From contig NC_068569.1 in the NCBI RefSeq assembly GCF_025698545.1, forward strand, positions 5,146,001-5,210,000: a DNA stretch of 64,000 bases. Direction: 5' to 3'. Positions within the stretch are counted from its first letter, which is position 1, and each line of letters starts with the position of its first letter. The notes under the pieces were generated by a model. The model was not told the origin of the DNA. It saw only the letters and a list, made by a program, of their open reading frames with translations, and ran no database searches. The position numbers were made by a program, and so were the translations under genes. Source of the DNA: Gossypium raimondii. Lineage: Eukaryota > Streptophyta > Magnoliopsida > Malvales > Malvaceae. Below, piece after piece: positions 22,336 through 34,943 of this stretch.

Positions 22336-25300
22336 AATGCAAATAACTCTTTAATTAAATATATTTATCTACTATTTGTGCAGGAGTAAAAAAGTCGTAC
22401 GCACAACACATTTTTGCTCATAAAATCACTATGGCCAGTCTAGTCTACCCATTGAATTAATTTTATATTTTTAGCGTAAGGGCATTATACACCCAAATTC
22501 AAGGACTGAATTAAGATTTTTAAATGAATCATAAATATATATTAATTATGATAATTAAGTTAAAATAATAAGCATAACTTTTAATTTAAAACGAAAATAA
22601 AATCGTTTAAGAACCATAAACTTATATATGTCTATATACAATATTAATGTTTATGAATACATGTGAATTTTAGAAAGCCCTATATTTAGGGGTATATTGC
22701 ATTTCGACTCTCTAATAAAATTAATCATTATACATTTCAAACGTGTAAATTAACATTTCCTTTAAATTTTACTTGTTAAATGATAGCATGACATGTTAAT
22801 TTAAATGGTTAATTACTAATTTAGTTCTGAACTATAGTTAAAATATCATTTTAATTTTTAATTTTTTCCTAACAATAATTCTAAAAAATTAAAAATCTTA
22901 AAATAAATATAAATAATTAAAATATATTACAAATATTAAAACATCAACTAGATAAAATATGTAATTAAATCATGGATGAGTTCGGTGATATTGTGCTCTG
23001 CTTTGCTCTCTTACTTGGGTGGTGGCTGATCACATGTGTTGGGGTTGTTGTTTGAGACCTTTGGAGGAGTTCCACTTGGGTGCTCTTGAATTGAAGGGCT
23101 GGTGCTGAAAGGAGGGGGTGTTACGTGGTTTGATAAGGTTTTTTCTTCTGATGGTGTTAATGATTTTACTATTTACAGCCGTGATGTGTTGTACTGTGGA
23201 AATATAATTTGGAGTTATTGGGTAGTTTCACAAATTTCGCATCAGTTTCAAAAAACAAGACAAAAGTCTTAATTACCGATGGAGTACGGACCATTGTTGA
23301 CAATTCTTTTTGTTTTTTCTCTAAAACAAATACAGATAAATACAAGCTATACCACACACGTACTCATATTTGATGACATTGAAATGTATAAACCAGTCCT
23401 TGAAGAATGGAAATGCTCGGGGCATAGAAACTATCAATTATATATATAAATAACATTTAATACTCAGCAAAAATTTTGAATTTCGTTAGAAATTCACAAA
23501 TCTTTTAAGAGTTTAATATAATATTAGAAAAGGAGATATAATTTTTAAATTGATTGTGAAATAAAAAATTATTAGTGTATCAAATATTAACTTATAAATA
23601 AATTAATTTTTTGAATAATTATTTTGTACACTGCCGTTTGAGTAAAAAATTTCGCAAGCAAGTATAGATTGTTGCCATTTACTTTTAGAATATAATAAAA
23701 TATGGTTAATATTTGATAGACTAGTGGCATATATATATATATATATATTATTTTACAAGCATTAAAAAGATGTCATGTGTCTTTTTTTAAAATATTTTAC
23801 TATACCTCTATGAGATACTTGTCGACCTTTTAACTCTGCTTATGGAGTCTAAAAACTTTGATAGTGCACTAAATATTTTCTTATATAATAATAACATAAT
23901 GATTAAAAAAGACACTCAACATCATCTTAGACTCGCTTGTGGAGTTTTTTTTACTCTACTAACCGTGGACAGAATAATTTGTCAATAGAGTAAAGTCAAG
24001 AGGTTAACAAATATTCTATAAAAATATAAAAATAAATAAATATTAAAAAAAGGGACATGGTAATTTTTTAAAAATATTTATGAAATAAAAAGTAGTAATC
24101 TTTTTAAAATGTGAAATTGAGGTTTTTTAATTTTTATTTTCCTTGGTGTCTCGCCTTCATCCACATATCCTTTTCCCTTCCCTTTCCTTTTCTCGTTACC
24201 TTTTTTCATGAAAGAATAATGGCTTTCCTTCTTGCTTTCGGTGTTTGGAGCCCTGCCACCGTTCTGCTTCTTACAAAATATGCAGGGGAAAAGCATAATA
24301 AGAAGAAAAAGGAATTACTTCTTTCGAGCCAAATTGTAAATGATAAAAGATACAAGTATGCCCACTTGCGTAGTGGACATTCAATTGCGAAATTGTAAAA
24401 ATAAATTATTATTTAAATTCCTCCTACTATATTTTTCCTTAGTAACTAGGTATTATTAGCATTGCATCTTATTATCTTTTTCGTAGATAAAAAGGGAAAA
24501 GAGCTACATCTAGAAAGAAATAAACTCCACCATCCATTTTTTACGTTAAATATTATTTTTGTCATGATTGCACTAAGTTTCGAGTTAACTGCTACTCCCG
24601 ACTTCTTCAATTCTTTAAATTTTCTTTGATATTTATATTCATTTCACACTATCATAGTTTTTGTTTTATCCACTTTTATTTCTCTTAAAGCAACAATAGT
24701 GTTTGGTTTTTAGTGGCATATATATGGGATGTGTGAATGCCTTATTATGATGGATTTGCAAGATCTAATAGAAACAATTCTTAAAGAGTTTTACAATGAT
24801 AGATCACAATGATGGTGTTCGTAAAGTTGAAATATGAGATGATGGTGCAAAGAATGATAGACCATATGAGATATTACCTTTTATGCATCTCTAATACGGT
24901 GGATTTCTTGGAGATCTTGCCAATAATTTTTTGATTTATTAGAATTCATCATCGGGATGGCAAAACTATAATGTAAATTTTAGTAATTTAATCAAGATAA
25001 TGTGTTTTTTTTTTTGCTTGTTTTTTAATTCTTCAGGTTAAATTTGTCTTTCTTTTGAGTTTAAGATTTAGTGTTGGCATAGCGTTACTCCACGCAAGAG
25101 CCTTCATACTCATTCAAGTGATTTGGCAGCCTAAGATTATGGCATGGTTCCTACAATACTCCCACCGATTCGAATAGTAAGGTGTGTAGATTCGACATGC
25201 ACGATTTCGATTTTCCATGTGACGCTGCCGGTATGTAGTCTTGTTGTTCAATTCTCTTCTCTCAGCTTGATGCGAGACAAGAGGATGTGTTGTTATCCTT

Positions 25301-26110
25301 TTTGTATTAATTCTTGTTTCATTTCGTTCGAATGCTAAAGCACTGTTTACATTTTATTTTACAAATATGAAATCTGATCCACTTTTACAATACAGTGGCA
25401 AATTTGCGCAAAAAAAAAAATGTCAACATCAATTAACAAAAGTAAAATGTTTGATTAAGAATCATTGTGGAGTAAATAAATAAATATGATCACAATGTAT
25501 TAATAATAATATCTGTTATAGTTCAATGATCATCACTATTATCAATATTATTTAAAAGAATCATTTTACATTAAATTCGTAAAAAACAAAGAAGAAGAAG
25601 AAAGACTTGTTGAAACTGGGTCTGAATTTGATTAGACCATTTTTGTCCAAAAGTGAAAATGAAATGAAAATTATGGGCCGATGTGGACTCTAAAGTCGAA
25701 ACCCCTTGGTTAAGATGTAACCCAATAAGACCCAGTTGATGATGATCTCTTTTTATATTTTTATTAGAAAATGAGACTTTTAGTAAAATTCACATAAATT
25801 TAGATTTACAAAATATAATCTGCAACTGTAAACCTTTAAAAAAGAAAATGAGAGAATTGAATTGATATTGACATTGACATTGTGTTATTAGTATACGCGT
25901 TTATTCTCTTATTTAAAAATTGAGATGAGGATGATAATTTTAAATATTATGTGAGCTTACTTTCACAATTTAATTAAATTTTAAAAAATGAAAGGTAAAT
26001 TTTTTTATTTAAAAAATAGAAAAAAACCCAACATTATATGTAAAAAGCTGTGTGACAGCAATAGAAATTATACAAAGAAAATAACATTATTAAATTAAAA
26101 AAAAATTTGC
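22336..26110. other. gene-poor AT-rich DNA
   Basis: I see no gene. 22660-22960 resembles one arm of a foldback repeat (GGGGTATATTGCATTTCGAC...). 22980-23170 is less AT-rich and could be a decayed coding fragment but gives no recognisable protein. Small opposing frames at 24078-24398 and 25144-25338 are unsupported. An (AT)n run lies at 23729-23748. Confidence 0.45.
23729..23748. repeat. (AT)n microsatellite
   Basis: Short AT dinucleotide run. Confidence 0.85.
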
Positions 26111-26853
26111 AAACAATGGGATGGGGTCTAAAGGAGACCCATTTTCTGAGTCCTCCCCAAATTCCGAATTTCAGACTTTGATCGCGATAATACCTTGTTT
26201 CTCCATTAAAGGTCTCTCAATCAGCTATCTCGCCTTCTGCCTTGTTCACTTCGCCCATTTCCTCTCCACTCATTCGTGTCCTCTAAATCTTATATCCCAA
26301 TCAGACCCGAGGCTACCACCACTATTCCAACACCTTCCTTTGCCTTTAACCCACCCTTACTCCCACTCCTCTACTTTGCCCCTGTCTTCAATAGCCCAAC
26401 TTTAGGGTATGTTGTTATTTTTTTTTTGGTTAGTTCGCCTCTCCATATTCTTTTTAAGTGTTTTTAATTTTCTGTCGAATTTAGGTACAAATATATCATT
26501 AGTGATATTGATTTTGGTAGGCGGATGGAACTCTTTGTTCTAGTTTCAGGCATATCTGTTAAGACTTAAACTTGAATTGGTTGAATACAGTATAGTCTGC
26601 TCTATGGCTTATCTTTATTGTTTGAGATATTGCTGTCTTTTGTTATTTAGTATTTTATATGATTCTGTATTGACTCGGCATGAATTACATCCGCATTTTA
26701 GGTGCTATCCCTTTGAAATCATTCAGTCCAAGGTTTCTATTGTCACCGCTGTGGGTTATCTTTACAATGTTTTATGGTAAACTAAGTTTAAGGGAACACT
26801 AGAGATAAAATCATAGTGTATGTGGAGTGGATCTGAATTTTCTTCTTAAGACG
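26111..26853 (+). promoter_or_regulatory. probable 5' UTR region with intron of the FRS4-like gene
   Basis: A C/T-rich, less AT-rich stretch at 26120-26405 followed by GGGTATGTTG looks like a transcribed leader with a donor near 26405. The exact acceptor before the ATG at 26854 is not clear (candidates CAG|G near 26548 and ATAG near 26816). The two open frames in it overlap and are not recognised proteins. Confidence 0.35.
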
Positions 26854-29800
26854 ATGGATTCTAGCATTGGCACCAGTGATATGATTTTAGCATCACACCG
26901 GGAATTGGAATTTGAATCACATGAAGCTGCTTATTCATACTACAAAGATTACGCCAAGTCTGTGGGCTTTGGTACTGCTAAATTGAGCAGTCGACGGTCC
27001 AGGGTGTCCAAGGAATTTATAGATGCTAAATTTACATGCATAAGATATGGAAATAAGCAACAGTCTGATGATGCCATTAATCCTCGGCCTTCTCCAAAAA
27101 TTGGTTGTAAAGCAAGCATGCATGTGAAGAGAAGGCAGGATGGAAAGTGGTATGTTTATAGTTTCATAAAGGAGCATAATCACGAACTTTTGCCTGCCCA
27201 AGCACATTTTTTCCGAAGCCACAGAAATGTTGATCCACTTAAGACTGATGTTGGAAGGAAGCGGAAGAGTCTGGCTTCAGTTTCTAAACTATTTAGTGCG
27301 TATCAAAATATTGACTTTCTGGAAGGTTATATGAGAAACCAGCATGATAAAGGACGGAGTTTGGTTTTAGAAGAGGGAGATGCTCAAGTACTTCTTGAAC
27401 TTTTAATGCATATGCAGGAAGAAAACCCAAAGTTTTTCTATGCAGTTGATTTGAATGAAGAGCATCGATTGAGAAATGTATTCTGGGTTGATGCCAAAGG
27501 CATGGAAGATTTCAGTAACTTTGGTGATGTTGTGTCTTTTGACACTACATATTTCACGAACAAGTATAAAATACCTTTGGTACTCTTTATTGGAGTCAAC
27601 CATCATATTCAACCCACATTACTTGGTTGTGCTTTGATTGCAGATGAAACAGTTTATACTTTTCTTTGGCTGATGCAAACATGGTTTATAGCAATGGGGG
27701 AACGGGCTCCGCAAGTGATGCTCACTGATCAGAACAATGCCATAAAAGCAGCTGTGGCTGCTGTGTTTCCTACTACACGCCATTGTTTCTGTTTATGGCA
27801 TGTGTTGGAAAAACTTCCCAGGCATCTTGAATATCTAAGCTTGTGGCATGATAGTCTAATGCTAAAACTTGATAAATGTATTTATCGGTCTTGGACTGAG
27901 GATCAATTTGAAAAAAGGTGGTGGAAGATGGTTGACAAGTTTCATCTTAGAGAGATGCAGTGGGTTCTGTCTTTGTACGAAGATCGCAAACGGTGGGTTC
28001 CTGTCTTTATGAGGGATATATCTTTTGCTGGATTATCTACCGCTTTACGCTCTGACAGTTTGAGTTCTTCATTTGACAAATATGTGCATGGAGAAACATC
28101 GTTGAGGGAATTTATAGAGCATTATAGAGTAATCCTTGAGGACAGGTATGAAGAGGAAGCCAAAGCTGATTTTAATGCATGGCATGAAACTCCTGAGCTG
28201 AAGTCTCCATCACCTTTTGAAAAACAAATATCACTTGTATATACACATGAAGTTTTCAAGAAATTCCAAGTTGAAGTTTTGGGAGCTGCTGCTTGTCATC
28301 TTAAGAAGGAAAATGAAGACCAGGTGCCTGCAACATATAGTGTTAAGGACTTTGAAGATAATCAAAATTATATGGTTGAATGGAATGAAGCTAAATCAGA
28401 CATATATTGCTCATGCCGCTCTTTTGAATACAAGGGCTACCTTTGTAGACATGCTATTGTTGTGCTTCAAATGTCTGGTGTGTTCAACATCCCATCAAAA
28501 TATATTTTGCAGCGGTGGACTAACGCTGCCTTGAGTAGACTGCCAATCAGTCAGAAATTGGATGAGGTCCAATCTAAGGTCCGTCGTTACAATGATTTGT
28601 GTAGACGTGCCATAATATTAAGCGAAGAAGGTTCACTTTCTCAAGAGAGCTATAATCTTGCTCTATCTGCCATAAAAGAAGCTCTGAAGCAGTGTGCAAG
28701 TGTCAACAATTCGGTTGAGAATGAGTACAGACCTAATACCTCAATGATTCGTGCTGATTCTGGTGTTGAAAGAGTCAGCCAATGTGTAAATAATCAAGAA
28801 AAAGCCGCAGACCCTAGAATGACAAATACGACCAAGACTTGTCAAAGTGTTGAGACTGCATTGGAGAGGCAAATTAATGAGAATAATGCAACTAGAAAAG
28901 GAAAGGTCAGTAACCAGTCTGTTTATATCTATGATTGCATTTTAGAACATTTTTGATTTATGAAGGGAAAGGAAAGGAAAAGGTAAATAACCAAAAATTG
29001 CTTCTGTAATCAGCAGGTATCTCTTGCGGGAGCTGTCAATGTTGGATCACAAGATGGCTTTCACCAAATGGTTTGTTGTACTTTCATCCATTCCCCCCTC
29101 TCTCTTCTCAATGGTGATAATATGGTTTTATTTTCTTGTATTCTGATGTCACGAAATGCTTCTACATGTGTTACTGAAGATTTCAAGCTGATATTTTTGA
29201 CATTTTCCGGAAATTATTTGTAATGCACTTAGTAGTCAGTTCTCATGATTTTATTGCCTTAGAATAGTGTAATATCTGAAGCATAACATATGCAAGAAAT
29301 TGTGTTTAATTGGGTACATAATATCCTAATATAAGATCAGATAAGAACTTGGATCAGCATTGGATTCTTTGGGTGAGTTTAGTCCTTAATTTTCAATGAG
29401 AACTTGTACAGATGAATCTGATTCATGCTGCCTGCTGATGGCTTTTTGTGGTGCTTGTGGTTGATATAGATTTGTCTTGCAGATTGTTGGACTGGAAACA
29501 TACCAAGTGGGATTTGAACAATAACCGTTACTAGTTTTACTCAGGCTGAGTTCTATGATTTCTTATATATTTATTTTCATTAGATATTTTCAGACTTGTT
29601 TGTCACCCAACTTAATATAAGGTCGTTAGCATGTGTTGTTTTCATTTGCTTTTACGAAATCAGAGTGCAGGGATGGGTCATACTAGGCACAATATACAAT
29701 TAAGAGCACTTTTTTGTACCCGTAAAAAATGTAATTGTTAGCTGCATGCAGTTTTGTAACCTTAATCTTTGTATTGCTTGTTGCAGGAGATGTCAGACAT

Positions 29801-29939
29801 GAGGCCTACGCATTTGCATAATGTGATGCCACCAACACAATTGCATAATATGGTGCCAACTATGTTTACAAATGTTGCATCAACACATTTTCAAAACGTG
29901 GCTGCTACACATTTGCACGACAACCGACTCCATCGGTAA
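26854..29939 (+). CDS. FRS4: FAR1-RELATED SEQUENCE 4-like protein (FHY3/FAR1 family)
   Basis: Three coding exons, 26854..28905, 29017..29070 and 29787..29939, all phase 0, give 752 aa. The FAR1-type WRKY-GCM1 zinc finger has C62, C85 and H108-N-H110. The MULE transposase-like core has candidate acidic residues D230 (SFDTTYF) and D292 (LTDQNNA). The SWIM zinc finger is C519-x-C521-x9-C531-x-H533. Family knowledge: FHY3/FAR1 proteins are domesticated Mutator-like transposases that act as transcription factors, originally in phytochrome A signalling. The FRS4 assignment rests on close similarity across the whole length. The open frame extends 5' to a GTG at 26827, but 26854 is the first ATG. Reading through the first donor gives a 17-residue tail ending at 28956. 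The last exon carries repeated THLHN/THFQN-like motifs. A further splice at CG|GTAA (29935) to an exon near 30456 would replace the tail. Confidence 0.9.
28957..29786 (+). other. introns of the FRS4-like gene (with the small exon 29017-29070)
   Basis: Non-coding apart from the 18-codon exon. Intron 2 (29071-29786) ends TTGCTTGTTGCAG. Confidence 0.7.
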
Positions 29940-32120
29940 CTTTTGCTTTTTACCTTCAATTTGTAAAGATCATGTAAAGCTACTTTAGGGTGTCAGGAAG
30001 AGCAGTTTGTGATTTTGGCAATTGCCTTGACTTCACCGTTACAGCTGACGAAATTCTAATGTTTGCCTCTGCTTTTACACATGTATGTTAGCTTTGCTAA
30101 TTAGATTCCTGCTTGCCTCTAATATATTATTAACATGGTTTGTGATGGTCAAGTGTTGCGTTAAGCCGATTGCATACAGATTTTTGTCAAGAGAAAAAAA
30201 TTGACTGTGTTTTGGAGAATTGCCTGCCACAGAGGCTTATATATAATATTATGTTCGACATTGGTGACTGACATCAGATTAGTGCAGTGCTGCCTCTGTT
30301 ATCGAGACTTGGGATGAGTGATATATTTTAGCTTTTCTTAGTTATTTCATATATATTTGGAAGATCGTATATTCATACTTTCAAATCAATCTATCAATGA
30401 AAAAGTATTGGGAGTGTTAATTTTTGTTCTTGCAATCTATTTCATTGAGTGCAGGCCAGTTTTATGGGCCGAGGATTTCTAGCTTGCCATGCTCGGTTAG
30501 TAAATTTGGGCACGGATCCGCTTGATAATAATAATTGTACAGACTTCAAGTCTATGGAAATAAGATATATTAAAATTTGGATAAATTATTTAGTAAATAT
30601 TGGCTTGTTGAAATAAATAATGTTATAACATGTGTACTTAGGAGATAGATCTAATTTTGTCTATGTGGTGTATTTTATATTACTATTGTACTAAGCGTTC
30701 TTTTTTTAAATAATATCATTATAAGTTCGGATCATATTTGTTCTTTTTCAAGATAATACCTTAAACTATCTATAAATAGGAAGATAATGTATTTTAGTGT
30801 ATTTGAATTAAAATATTCATGCCAAACATATTATTTTAACTAGTGTTATATTTAGTAATTGTCTGCCACGGTCCCATCAAACTCAACCATTTGGCTTGAA
30901 GATATATATAAGCTTTTGGGAGATTGAAAATCTACTGTAAGTCACGTGAATGGAACATGGGTTGTTTCTAACTTTGATATGTTCCATGATTCGGATGGCC
31001 CGCAGTCCTCTTAGGGCATCGGAATGATTGAGTGGTTAAAGCGTCCAGATCCATGGAAGATCCCAATTTTTGTATGAAGTGGAGTGTATTGATTTGCTTG
31101 TTTCGCCTACCTAAAGGACGTAAGCAAGCAGTGATCCCCTGTGGAGCAGACAAAGATGGAGGTGGTTGTGCATGGCTATGGGACTGGCAAATCCAGTAAA
31201 CACATCGACGTTTACTACACTAGATAGTGACTTGGTCATATCTTAGCTGCCATTGCCACATATATGTGCGTACGGCTCAACCACTTGTGTAAATTATTAT
31301 CATCAAAATAGTTAGCAATGGAAAACTGCATCTTTGAAGCCTAAATTCTTCAAACATTCATGCATTCGTAAATGAAAACAGACTTTGATTGGATGTAACC
31401 CTGGCCCTACAAATTTATTGCCCTAGGAAAGGATTTCTACTGTATCGAATACATGTGCTTGCAGAATAAAGATAAATTAAAAGAAAGAAAAAAGTAGCTA
31501 GGAACCTAATCAGTATAAAAAATCGTATGGGTATGAAGAAGCCACGTTGCTCAGCCACCATATGCTTTGATTTATTGTTCACACTCTACTCTCCACCTCA
31601 ATAATATCCTATCCCTACTCCCCCAAAAGCTTTTCTCTTCCCCTGTCTCCGTAAGGGTAGTCATACGATGCTTATCCCTTTATTAAGAAAATGATTTAAG
31701 GTAATGAAAATGGCTTTATTATTAAGAGGATAATTTAATTCATATACTATCAAAAGGAACTAAATAAAGATAAAACTAGAAAAGAGTTAATATTTACTAT
31801 TTAAAAAATATAACTTATTATTTGAGGGAATTAATACTTTTAAAAAATTAATTTTTTTATCTGAAAGAAAAATTTTAAATATTAATTTTATTATAATTTA
31901 AACTTATTTGAATTTTTTAATAATAAAAAATAATAATATTATGTAGTACCAAATACAATAAAGAAAATATTTGGGTTAATTAGGGTGAAAGAGTATGTAG
32001 ATTGAAGGATTGTATCATCCCTTCATAAGCTATCGTGCCGCAGTTACAGCGAACGTTCCAAGCAAACTACCATAATGGACGTTAGGGGCAAATTCGTAAC
32101 ACGAACTCCTCATCATTCCC
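29940..32120. other. 3' region of the FRS4-like gene and intergenic DNA
   Basis: It includes a possible alternative last exon at about 30456-30482 (preceded by GAGTGCAG, short frame ending TAG) and, from about 30540, AT-rich intergenic sequence. The stretch 30970-31200 is less AT-rich but I cannot assign it to a gene or RNA. Confidence 0.45.
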
Positions 32121-32123
32121 GTT

Positions 32124-32131
32124 TATAAATA
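32124..32131 (+). promoter_or_regulatory. TATA box of the DRT100-like gene
   Basis: TATAAATA about 80 bases upstream of the ATG, following GC-richer CATTCCCGTT. The spacing fits a short leader of about 45-50 bases. Confidence 0.6.
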
Positions 32132-32204
32132 AACAACGTAAAACCATGCTCACTTCCCAACCTAGTTTAAACCATCAGACAAAAACATCATCCCTTTCGT
32201 AATA

Positions 32205-33299
32205 ATGAAGACAGTCTTCACTATTTTCTCGGTACTTGTATTCACCGTAATCTCCCCCGCCAACGGCTGCCCTCCGTCGGACCGCGCTGCGCTGCTAGCA
32301 TTCAAAGCAGCTCTCCACGAGCCTTACTTGGGCATCTTCAACTCATGGACGGGCACCGACTGCTGCCACAACTGGTACGGCGTTAGCTGCGACCCACAGT
32401 CACATCGAGTCGCCGACATTAATCTCCGTGGTGAGTCCGAAGATCCCATCTTTGAGCGAGCTCACCGGACCGGTTTTATGACTGGTTTTATCTCTCCCGA
32501 AATATGCAAGCTAACTCGCCTCTCTAGTCTTACTATCGCTGATTGGAAAGGGATTACGGGCGAGATTCCTAAATGCATTACCAGTCTACCATTTCTTCGC
32601 ATCCTTGATTTGATCGGTAACAAGCTTTCCGGAGAAATTCCTGCTGATATCGGCAGGTTGAAGCGTCTCACAGTTTTAAACGTTGCCGACAACCAATTAT
32701 CGGGGAGAATCCCATCTTCATTTACCAGTTTATCAAACTTGATGCATTTAGATTTGAGGAACAATAAAATCTCGGGTCCAATTCCCGGCAAAGCCGGGGA
32801 TCTCAGTATGTTGAGCCGTGCTTTGTTGAGCGGCAACATGATTAGCGGACCGATCCCGGTGTCGATATGCCGAATATATCGTCTTGCTGATTTGGACCTC
32901 TCGATGAACAAAATGTCGGGGGTGATTCCTCCTTGTCTTGGGAAAATGGCGGTCCTGGCGACGTTGAATTTGGATTGCAACATGTTAATGGGTACGATAC
33001 CGACAACCCTTTTAACTTCCGCCATCGGCAACCTCAACTTGAGCCGAAACGCTTTGGAAGGTAACATTCCGGATGTTTTCGGGCTGACATCTTACTTCAC
33101 GGTGATCGATTTGTCGCATAACAAGTTAAGGGGTCCGATCCCGAGAAGTTTGTCGGCGGCATCTTACATCGGGCACCTTGATTTGAGTTACAACCACCTA
33201 TGCGGGCGGATTCCGGCGGGAGCACCGTTCGATCATCTGGAAGCATCCTCTTTCATGTACAACGACTGTCTTTGTGGTAAACCGCTTAGAGCTTGTTGA
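32205..33299 (+). CDS. DRT100-like secreted leucine-rich repeat protein
   Basis: Intronless, 364 aa. An N-terminal signal peptide (about residues 1-21, hydrophobic, ending near ANG) is followed by an LRRNT_2 cap with CPPSDRAALLAFKAAL and paired cysteines (TDCCHNWYGVSCD). About nine plant-type LRRs follow, with the consensus LxxLDLSxNxLSGxIPxxI, then a cysteine cap ending CGKPLRAC. There is no transmembrane segment or kinase, so it is an extracellular LRR protein. Arabidopsis DRT100 was named from complementation of bacterial DNA-repair mutants, but the domain layout fits an apoplastic protein of the PGIP/LRR type, so the name should not be read as a repair function. Start chosen as the ATG giving a good signal peptide just after the TATA box. 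Codon use is much more GC-rich than the flanks. Confidence 0.93.
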   Translation: MKTVFTIFSVLVFTVISPANGCPPSDRAALLAFKAALHEPYLGIFNSWTGTDCCHNWYGVSCDPQSHRVADINLRGESEDPIFERAHRTGFMTGFISPEICKLTRLSSLTIADWKGITGEIPKCITSLPFLRILDLIGNKLSGEIPADIGRLKRLTVLNVADNQLSGRIPSSFTSLSNLMHLDLRNNKISGPIPGKAGDLSMLSRALLSGNMISGPIPVSICRIYRLADLDLSMNKMSGVIPPCLGKMAVLATLNLDCNMLMGTIPTTLLTSAIGNLNLSRNALEGNIPDVFGLTSYFTVIDLSHNKLRGPIPRSLSAASYIGHLDLSYNHLCGRIPAGAPFDHLEASSFMYNDCLCGKPLRAC

Positions 33300-34940
33300 T
33301 GACATGGTTAATAAATTTTTATCTATTGTATTATTGTAATGTTAATGTAAACCCTACTTAAACAGAAATTATAAAATATTTTATTGACTCATCATGCAGG
33401 TGAGACAGATTTGTTTTAAGATTTGAGGTTTGAGTATTTAATGATTGTTTTCTGCGTTTCCCAACACGGGATGGATGGCGACATAATTTATGCCCTGTTT
33501 TGGTATTGAATAAAAATGATTTTATTGGTTTTTTTCCTGGCCTTGCCATTTACTAAGCAATATATTTCTTTATTCTTGATATTCAACAATAAATCATAGG
33601 ACGGGCTGTGTCTGACTCCTACATCGTTAAACCCTAAACTCTCAGTTTAGTATTAAAAATAGACTTTGGTCTTTTGAACTTTGAAGATGATCAACCCTTT
33701 TAAAGTTCTAAATTAACAACCATATACAAATATTAATCTCTTTAAATTTTTATAATTCTCTATGAGCAGAAATATAATTATATAATATTGATTATAGTTG
33801 TAATTAATGAAATTTATATATGCATTATAATAGGAAAAAGGTGGATTGACATCAAATCTACTACAAGATGTATGGGGCAAATTAGAAAGGAATTAGATTG
33901 ACATAAAAATCTCCTTTTTTTTCTTCACGTTTTATCCCATCCTTTTTACTCTCTTTCCCCATAATCATGTTTTTTTTTCATTTTACAAGTTTTTCTTTTC
34001 ATTTTAAGGAGGGAAAGACAGGTGAAGATGGAAAATGGAAAAAAATCAAAATTATTGCAGAACCCATATTTAATGGAAAAGAAAAATAAAAAAGAATGAA
34101 AAATAATAATTTTATTTAATTTTAATATGTATTTGTATTTTATGTAAATGATGACATAAATAAACAAAAATAAACACATGACAAATTTTATTGATTGAAG
34201 TGGAATTTTAACGGAAATAATAGTAAAAGCTCGTAATGGTTACGAAATTATAATTTAGAGATCTAATTCAATCTTTAAGTATCTAATTAAAAAATTCTAA
34301 TATGAGAATGTTTATTGAGAATTAAGAAAAAATTATAAAAAAAAATGGTGATCATTAGTGATCAATTAAACAGGGAATGGGTGTTTTAATATGTATGTAA
34401 AGAAAGGAAGACATTACACGTGAACGGAGATATATGATAACGACTCAACCCAGCTGCTCATTTAAGGTCAAGTGGGTGCTCATTTATGCTAAAAACATCG
34501 AATGCTTGGATTCCTAATTTGATAATTCATTGGAATCAAGCTTGGTTTGTGACTCTTTAATGCTATAATCTCTTTGTTTTTATGTGTCCACAAACATCTT
34601 TTCTCATGCTGCCAACCAATTCAAAAGACTAATTGCAAAGCTAATTGATGATTCGGTGAAGAAAGTAAATTTAGAGGTCAAGCAATACCCACATGCAATA
34701 CTCGTTCTTCTGTCGGTGAGGATATGGAGTGTGCCAATTTCTGGCGAGCTTTTTTAAATAGAGATGAGTTATCTATGTGGGATTAGAATAATAACATCTT
34801 TTTCCTGTCCAGAATACTTCTTTGGAAATAAACAAAAGGAACCCTAACCAAAATATATAATATAAGAGCATGTCTTAGTAAATATTTTAATTTTGGTCTC
34901 ACCCCTTTTCCTATTGATTTTTTTTTCTGTCTAATTTTTT
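33300..34940. other. 3' flank and AT-rich intergenic DNA
   Basis: No gene recognised. The small minus-strand frames are unsupported. Confidence 0.5.
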
Positions 34941-34943
34941 TAT

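Noticed and set aside
24078-24398. Overlapping opposite-strand frames of 72 and 95 codons
   Set aside because: Low-complexity composition and no domain or splice context.
26121-26780. Plus-strand frames of 94, 63 and 67 codons before the FRS4-like gene
   Set aside because: Overlapping frames in a probable leader. No recognisable protein.
31015-31080. Possible tRNA gene
   Set aside because: Only a D-arm-like word. No T-arm GGTTCRANYCC, anticodon stem or acceptor pairing.
32462-33067. 201-codon open frame antisense to the DRT100-like gene
   Set aside because: A by-product of the regular LRR codon pattern on the other strand. No recognisable domains. The plus-strand protein is clearly the gene.
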